Source of the DNA: Hippopus hippopus
Lineage: Eukaryota; Mollusca; Bivalvia; Cardiida; Cardiidae
Length of the DNA: 64,000 nt
Reading direction: 5' to 3'
NCBI GenBank assembly: GCA_946811185.2
Contig: OX328107.1
Coordinates: 41,069,860-41,133,859, forward strand
Shown here one piece after another: positions 60,021 through 64,000 of the stretch (positions are counted from its first letter, which is position 1; each line of letters starts with the position of its first letter). Below the pieces are notes generated by a model. It was not told the DNA's origin. It made no database searches and saw only the letters and a list, made by a program, of their open reading frames with translations. Position numbers and translations under genes: made by a program.

Positions 60021-60330
60021 TTAACTCTTTACCAGACAACAAAATTTCGGCCAGGACCAGATTCAAAGTATTTACAGCCGACCAATTAAATGTTTAAACA
60101 TGAAATATCTCTTTCGAATAAGTAGAAAACATTGCGGGAAAAGGAGAAATGCTGGTCACCAGCATTTTCTCCTTTTCCCACAATGTTTTCTAAAGCACTT
60201 TCCGTGCTGGTTCGCAGCATTTTCTCCTTTCCTCACAAGCTTTTCTATAGCACGTTCTGTGCTGGTTTCCAGTATTTTGTCCTTTCCCCACAATGTTTTC
60301 TATAGCGTGTTCTTCGCAGTCCGATCTTTG
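60021..60330. repeat. HP MITE copy with one hairpin arm triplicated
   Basis: From TTAACTCTTTACCAGACAAC through the first hairpin (60125-60192). The right arm then appears twice more: AGCATTTTCTCCTTTCCTCA at 60217 and AGTATTTTGTCCTTTCCCCA at 60271. Each is preceded by GTGCTGGTT and followed by TTTTCTATAGC or similar, giving units of about 55-60 bp. Confidence 0.85.
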
Positions 60331-60516
60331 TCCACACAGCCCACGAAAAGGATCAAAAGTCGCTTTTAGAAATTTAAGGGTAAAAAGTAATCGATCCCAG
60401 TTTTTTTTGTAAACGTGTCCTGTTCACCTCAACAATAACAGGAAAAACAGAGTGACAAGTGGTTGAGTACAATTCCTACTTAACTTTATAATGCTGAATC
60501 AGAATGCACTTGATTT

Positions 60517-60950
60517 TAACTCTTAACACCAAACGACAACATTTTACCCTCAAACATTTCGAAAGCATTTGCAGACAAGAAATTTATTGTGGCTCAAAAT
60601 GGTAGGATTTTTCTGTGAAAGGACTGAAAAAACAATGTTGGGAAAAGGAGAAAATGATGGATACCAGCCTTTTCTCCTTTTCCTAAAATGTTTTTATAGG
60701 GTATTTTACTCATGGTCATTCAACCCTTGCCATACATTTCCGAGTTCGAACGACCCTAAGGGAGAGGGCTTTTGAAAACATTGTGGGTAAAGGAGAAAAT
60801 GCTGGTAAACCAGCATTTTCTCCTTTTCCCACAATGTTCTCTACCCTTTCAAAGACAAAAGCCAATTATTTGTATTACAAGTAATATGTCGTCTGCAAAT
60901 TCTTTGAAATTGGACTTGTCTAAAATCGGTTCGTTTGGTAGGTTTAAGAC
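60517..60950. repeat. Two HP MITE copies, opposite orientation, adjacent
   Basis: One at about 60519-60725 (TTAACACCAAACGACAAC on). Another runs from 60722 to about 60950 (CCCTTGCCATACATTTCCGA, perfect core 60774-60841, TTCGTTTGGTAGG). Confidence 0.82.
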
Positions 60951-61455
60951 TTAAACACGGGATTGTTTGGTTAAGGTTCAGCCAGTAGGCCTATTATTGA
61001 CTATTTTTGTACAGGATTCTTACACACCCACCGAACACTATTACGAAATTCCACAAAGGAGAACTATAAATTATGAAACATTGTTTTTGATCAATATCAA
61101 CCACATTCAATTGTGGGAGAAGGAGCTATTGCTTCAACCGGAAATCATTGTTTATCACAAAAAAAAATGTTTAAGTTTGGCAAGTGAAAGGGCACAAAGG
61201 TCAAGACCGATTGAAAAAAAAATTATTCCAGGTTTAAAACTGATGCTTGGCAAAGGTACGTGATTGTGCGGTAATTTGGCTCTTGGGGGGAAAACACGTA
61301 TCGGTGAACTGCTGCCATACCATAATACATATAATCTGGTTGAAAACAGCAAAACAGCGTTATGCCACAAACGAATAAGCCAGACCGACGTCAAATTCAT
61401 TGTGCGCTTCGCTTTCAAATAAATTTAGTTGTTTTTTTTTTTACTTCAACTTTTA

Positions 61456-62118
61456 TATAGGTCATGCTCTGTGAAAAGGAAGTTAAATGCATCTCCAAAA
61501 AAGCATCGACTCGGGGAAGCCTCTGCAGTCGAAACTTTTTCTTATTAGTAAGTTTTCTGCATGTCCAAGGACCATTCTACCTCAACATTCAGTTGGTTGT
61601 TAGACATTATAATAATAATAATAATAATAGCTTTATCGATAAGATTGTAATTGATATAAGTATAGTCTCATATACGAGCTCGTAATTCCTTTCCTTAGAA
61701 TTGTCAGATTCTCTTAACCCCTACCAAACAATCCCTGGTTTTTACGACCCTGACATAGAAGCCTTTTGAAAACATTGTGGGAAAAGGAGAAAATGCTGGT
61801 AACCAGCATTTTCTCCTTTTCCCACAATGTTTTCTACTCTGCTGGAAACAAATTTCAATTTTTGAATTACGTTTATTTTGTCGTCTGCAAGTGCTTATAA
61901 TTTGGACCAGTCTAAAATTTTGTCGTTTGGTAAAGAGTTAATTTGTTTTATGTAATTCTATAAAAACAGGTGTATTTGAATGGAACTTCAATAAACAATA
62001 TACATAAACCTGATTGATTTTATGGACACATACTCGTACCTACTATGTAATGAGTTCCTTGGCATGATGCATCACTGTGATGCATTAAGCCCCTTGTTGC
62101 CAGAGCGATGGCTCATAT
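61456..62118. repeat. Family B copy split by a 400-bp insertion
   Basis: The left part 61456-61608 ends GTTGGTTGTTAGAC. The right part resumes at about 62010 with GATTTTATGGACACAT and ends CCAGAGCGATGGCTCAT. The insert holds (AAT)n at 61612-61628, an HP copy and AT-rich DNA. Confidence 0.78.
61714..61941. repeat. HP MITE copy, essentially perfect hairpin (best in window)
   Basis: TTAACCCCTACCAAACAATC to GGTAAAGAGTTAA. The core 61765-61833 forms a 34-bp stem without mismatch around GCTGGTAACCAGC. Confidence 0.93.
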
Positions 62119-62199
62119 TTTTTCAAGGTCGTTAAGACATTGATTGTTTGGTAAAGGGTTAATATAGAGGACATATTGTTCGTATTAAAGATTAAAGAA

Positions 62200-62330
62200 G
62201 CAGCAGATGTGAAACAGAGATCACACTGCACAAATCTTAAGCCATCGTGTCCGCAAAAGCCTTCAAAGTCTGTGCAGTCTAATCTTGATCTACGCCTTCC
62301 ACGAAAGCTAGTTTGTCTTCATTGTTAAAG
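62200..62330. repeat. Family C palindrome, long diverged copy
   Basis: ACAGAGATCACACTGCACAA and TGTGCAGTCTAATCTTGATC, with an insertion at the centre. Confidence 0.6.
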
Positions 62331-62355
62331 AAAGAGTAAGACTGGTTTGTAAAAC

Positions 62356-62586
62356 ACTGATGATTGATTGACTGATTGTATGGCGTTTAACGCTGTTTCC
62401 AACATTATTTCAGTTATATCGCGGCGGCCAGTGCACTTATCCATGCTTTCCTGTGGTTTCTGCTTCCAGTACTTCGCACAATGTTGTTCCAAAGCCAATG
62501 GCTGCTTTCTTAAATAACCATCGTCGAAACAATGATCAGCGGTAAGAGGAACTAATCCTGTCCCATTGACTATCATCAATCCTCGG
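62356..62586 (-). mobile_element. tRNA-derived SINE, head missing
   Basis: Tail GATTGATTGACTGATTG and body TTCAGTTATATCGCGGCGGC, as in the other SINE copies. It ends at ATCATCAATCC before the tRNA-like head. No clear duplication was seen. Confidence 0.8.
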
Positions 62587-62744
62587 GTTCGCAATACAGG
62601 ATATGTACTAATATTTCTAAGGTCAATAAGGTCACATAACGTTTTGGTAGAAATATTTAAAAAGGGAAAAAAGACATGAATGAGAAGAACTTTTCAAAAC
62701 AGTAGGCATTAATTAACAAACCAACAACAACAATTTTCAATTGT

Positions 62745-62905
62745 TGACTCTTTATCAAAACGTCAAAATTTTAGACTTGTCGAAATTAGAAGCGCTTTCA
62801 GGCGACAAATTAAATGCGTCATAAGTGATGAAATTTGTGTTTAAAATGCTAGAAAACAAATTCGCAAAAGGAGGACGTTCTGTGCAGTCTGATCCTGGTC
62901 TAAAA
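62745..62905. repeat. HP fragment joined to a family C fragment
   Basis: GACTCTTTATCAAAACGTCA and AAAACAAATTCGCAAAAGGAGG pass directly into GTTCTGTGCAGTCTGATCC. Confidence 0.6.
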
Positions 62906-63222
62906 TGTCATCAAATGCACATTCAGTCTCGCTTGGCACCCTAGGAATTACAGTGTTTTTACTTTGTTGTGTGTAGACTGTTTTCATTTAATATTTTGAT
63001 TCGGCGTTCAAGACAACTAAGGCCGCTTTTTTTCGGTCAAAGCAAATCAAGATCAGACTTTACGGAATGAGCAGCCTGCTCTAAGCTGTACCAGATCTAT
63101 ATCTGTCTCTTCAATCCTTAACTTGCTAAATACATGTAAGTCGAATGAAACTTTCAAGGCGTTAGTGAAAACCCAAATGATGCTATTTCAAAGTTCTTTT
63201 TTGGGGAAAAATATCTCTCTAT

Positions 63223-63289
63223 CGGACATTGTAGATCGAAGATCAGACTGCACGTTCTGTGCAGTCTGATCTTAATCTACACTGTCCGC
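63223..63289. repeat. Family C palindrome, near perfect
   Basis: CGGACATTGTAGATCGAAGA to TCTTAATCTACACTGTCCGC, turn GCACGTTCTGTGC. Another diverged copy is at 63045-63120. Confidence 0.88.
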
Positions 63290-63299
63290 AAAAGGCTCT

Positions 63300-63890
63300 T
63301 GAGTCTCGTTTAGCAGCCGAATTATTAAAACTTTGTAAAACATAAGAATAGTAATAATTGTGAGATTACAGTCTTGATAAAATATCTGTTCTTTTCTTAA
63401 TTTGAATAAATTCAACGTGGGAGAGAACATATTTTCATAGCGAGAGGTATATTACACAATAGCTTTTAAATGATCTTCTTGGAATTCACAGATTATTTAA
63501 ATTACAAAAGTATACCTTTTTAACAGTTCAAGTATTTTCTTCGATAAAAATCTGTCTTTTTGAAAAGGTCTTTTGTTCAGGTGTTAGGCAAGACGCATGT
63601 TATTATCATGATTAACATGATTTGATACGTAAGTGGGGGCCATTTCTTTTCATACAGACATTGCTAGTCATCATGGCATTATTTTCCGGCGTAGCTGAAT
63701 GCGCTAGCCTTTGACCTACTTCTTGGTATTGATAAAATCGAATGAATAAGAATGTAACTTGTGATTGGTCAAAAATATGTTATGTTTATTCTGAGGATCC
63801 CTGCAGGCCTAATTACGGACATATTTACGCCGTCTTTTTAAAGATATTTCTTGTTTTTCTTTAAAATTAGATTTTTTTCAAGGAGCGGCG
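63300..63890. other. Intergenic DNA, nothing recognised
   Basis: No exon, repeat family member or regulatory motif could be named in this stretch. Confidence 0.5.
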
Positions 63891-63895
63891 TGACT

Positions 63896-64000
63896 GTCTT
63901 TTACCCTTTACAAAACAATCCCGTGCTTTAACGACAATAACAGAGGAGACTTTTGAAAACACTGTAGGAAAAGGAGAAAATGCTGGTAACCAGCATTTCC
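63896..64000. repeat. HP MITE copy cut by window end
   Basis: TTTTACCCTTTACAAAACAA through the first arm and the turn GCTGGTAACCAGC; the remainder is beyond the window. Confidence 0.85.

Noticed and set aside
60967..61263. 98-codon plus-strand frame
   Set aside because: A CAG precedes part of it, but no family is recognised and no downstream donor or partner exon fits; parts resemble decayed HP arms.
62325..62594. 89-codon minus-strand frame
   Set aside because: It is the translated body of a SINE fragment.

Overview
This is a stretch of animal (metazoan) nuclear genome. It is AT-rich and made of small spliced exons separated by introns full of short non-autonomous transposons. The gene content (a CD225/dispanin membrane protein, a FSIP2-like sperm flagellar protein and a CSAD/GADL1-type decarboxylase) fits a bilaterian. 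The repeat set (tRNA-derived SINEs with a CAAT-type tail, hairpin MITEs, AGCTCACCTGAGC repeats, and palindromes around GTGTCGTCTCGGATCAG) resembles what I know from heterodont bivalve molluscs. The bivalve assignment is inference; no species is claimed.

Three protein-coding genes could be reconstructed exon by exon with matching splice phases, 25 coding exons in all. (1) Minus strand, 12169 to 9215: a 191-residue CD225/dispanin (IFITM/PRRT-related) protein in 3 coding exons, with a probable upstream 5' UTR exon near 15.2 kb and an ETS/NRF1-like promoter near 15.69 kb. (2) Plus strand, 17917 to 41951: a FSIP2-like gene of 12 coding exons and 2188 residues. The last exon is 5.2 kb and encodes about 80% of the protein; a perfect CRE palindrome lies about 120 bp upstream of the start codon. 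(3) Minus strand, 56429 to 48220: a group II PLP-dependent acidic amino acid decarboxylase (CSAD/GADL1-like) of 548 residues in 10 coding exons, preceded by a non-coding exon and a TATA box near 57.80 kb. FSIP2 and the decarboxylase are convergent; dispanin and FSIP2 are divergent, about 2.3 kb apart if the 15.2-15.7 kb region is the dispanin promoter.

The rest is dominated by mobile DNA. A hairpin MITE family (called HP here; about 225 bp, TTAA-bounded, with a 60-70 bp near-perfect central hairpin) has several dozen copies. A second family (B; about 260 bp, ends ATGAGCCATGCTCTG/CAGAGCATGGCTCAT) has more than a dozen. Smaller palindromic families C, D, E and F also recur. Larger elements are a near-complete mariner (3802-5093) with DD34D residues but a broken frame, a deleted mariner (28274-29279), two elements with CAGGG ends and 5-bp target duplications (997-2213 and 47647-47900), a hAT-like element with a 7-bp duplication (13373-14454), and TTAA-flanked piggyBac-like elements (12564-13028 and 7446-7784). 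Several insertions are nested with intact target-site duplications, so relative ages can be read. Tandem arrays are a 67-bp satellite (43130-44335), a 166-bp array in FSIP2 intron 11, a 40-bp minisatellite split by a mariner, and a 139-bp CCTT/GGAA microsatellite.

I see no separate multi-gene system such as a defence or biosynthetic cluster. The most notable things are the hairpin family itself (arms that share the same substitutions), its contribution of the start codon of the dispanin gene, unusual active-site residues in the decarboxylase, and the well-preserved nested insertions.
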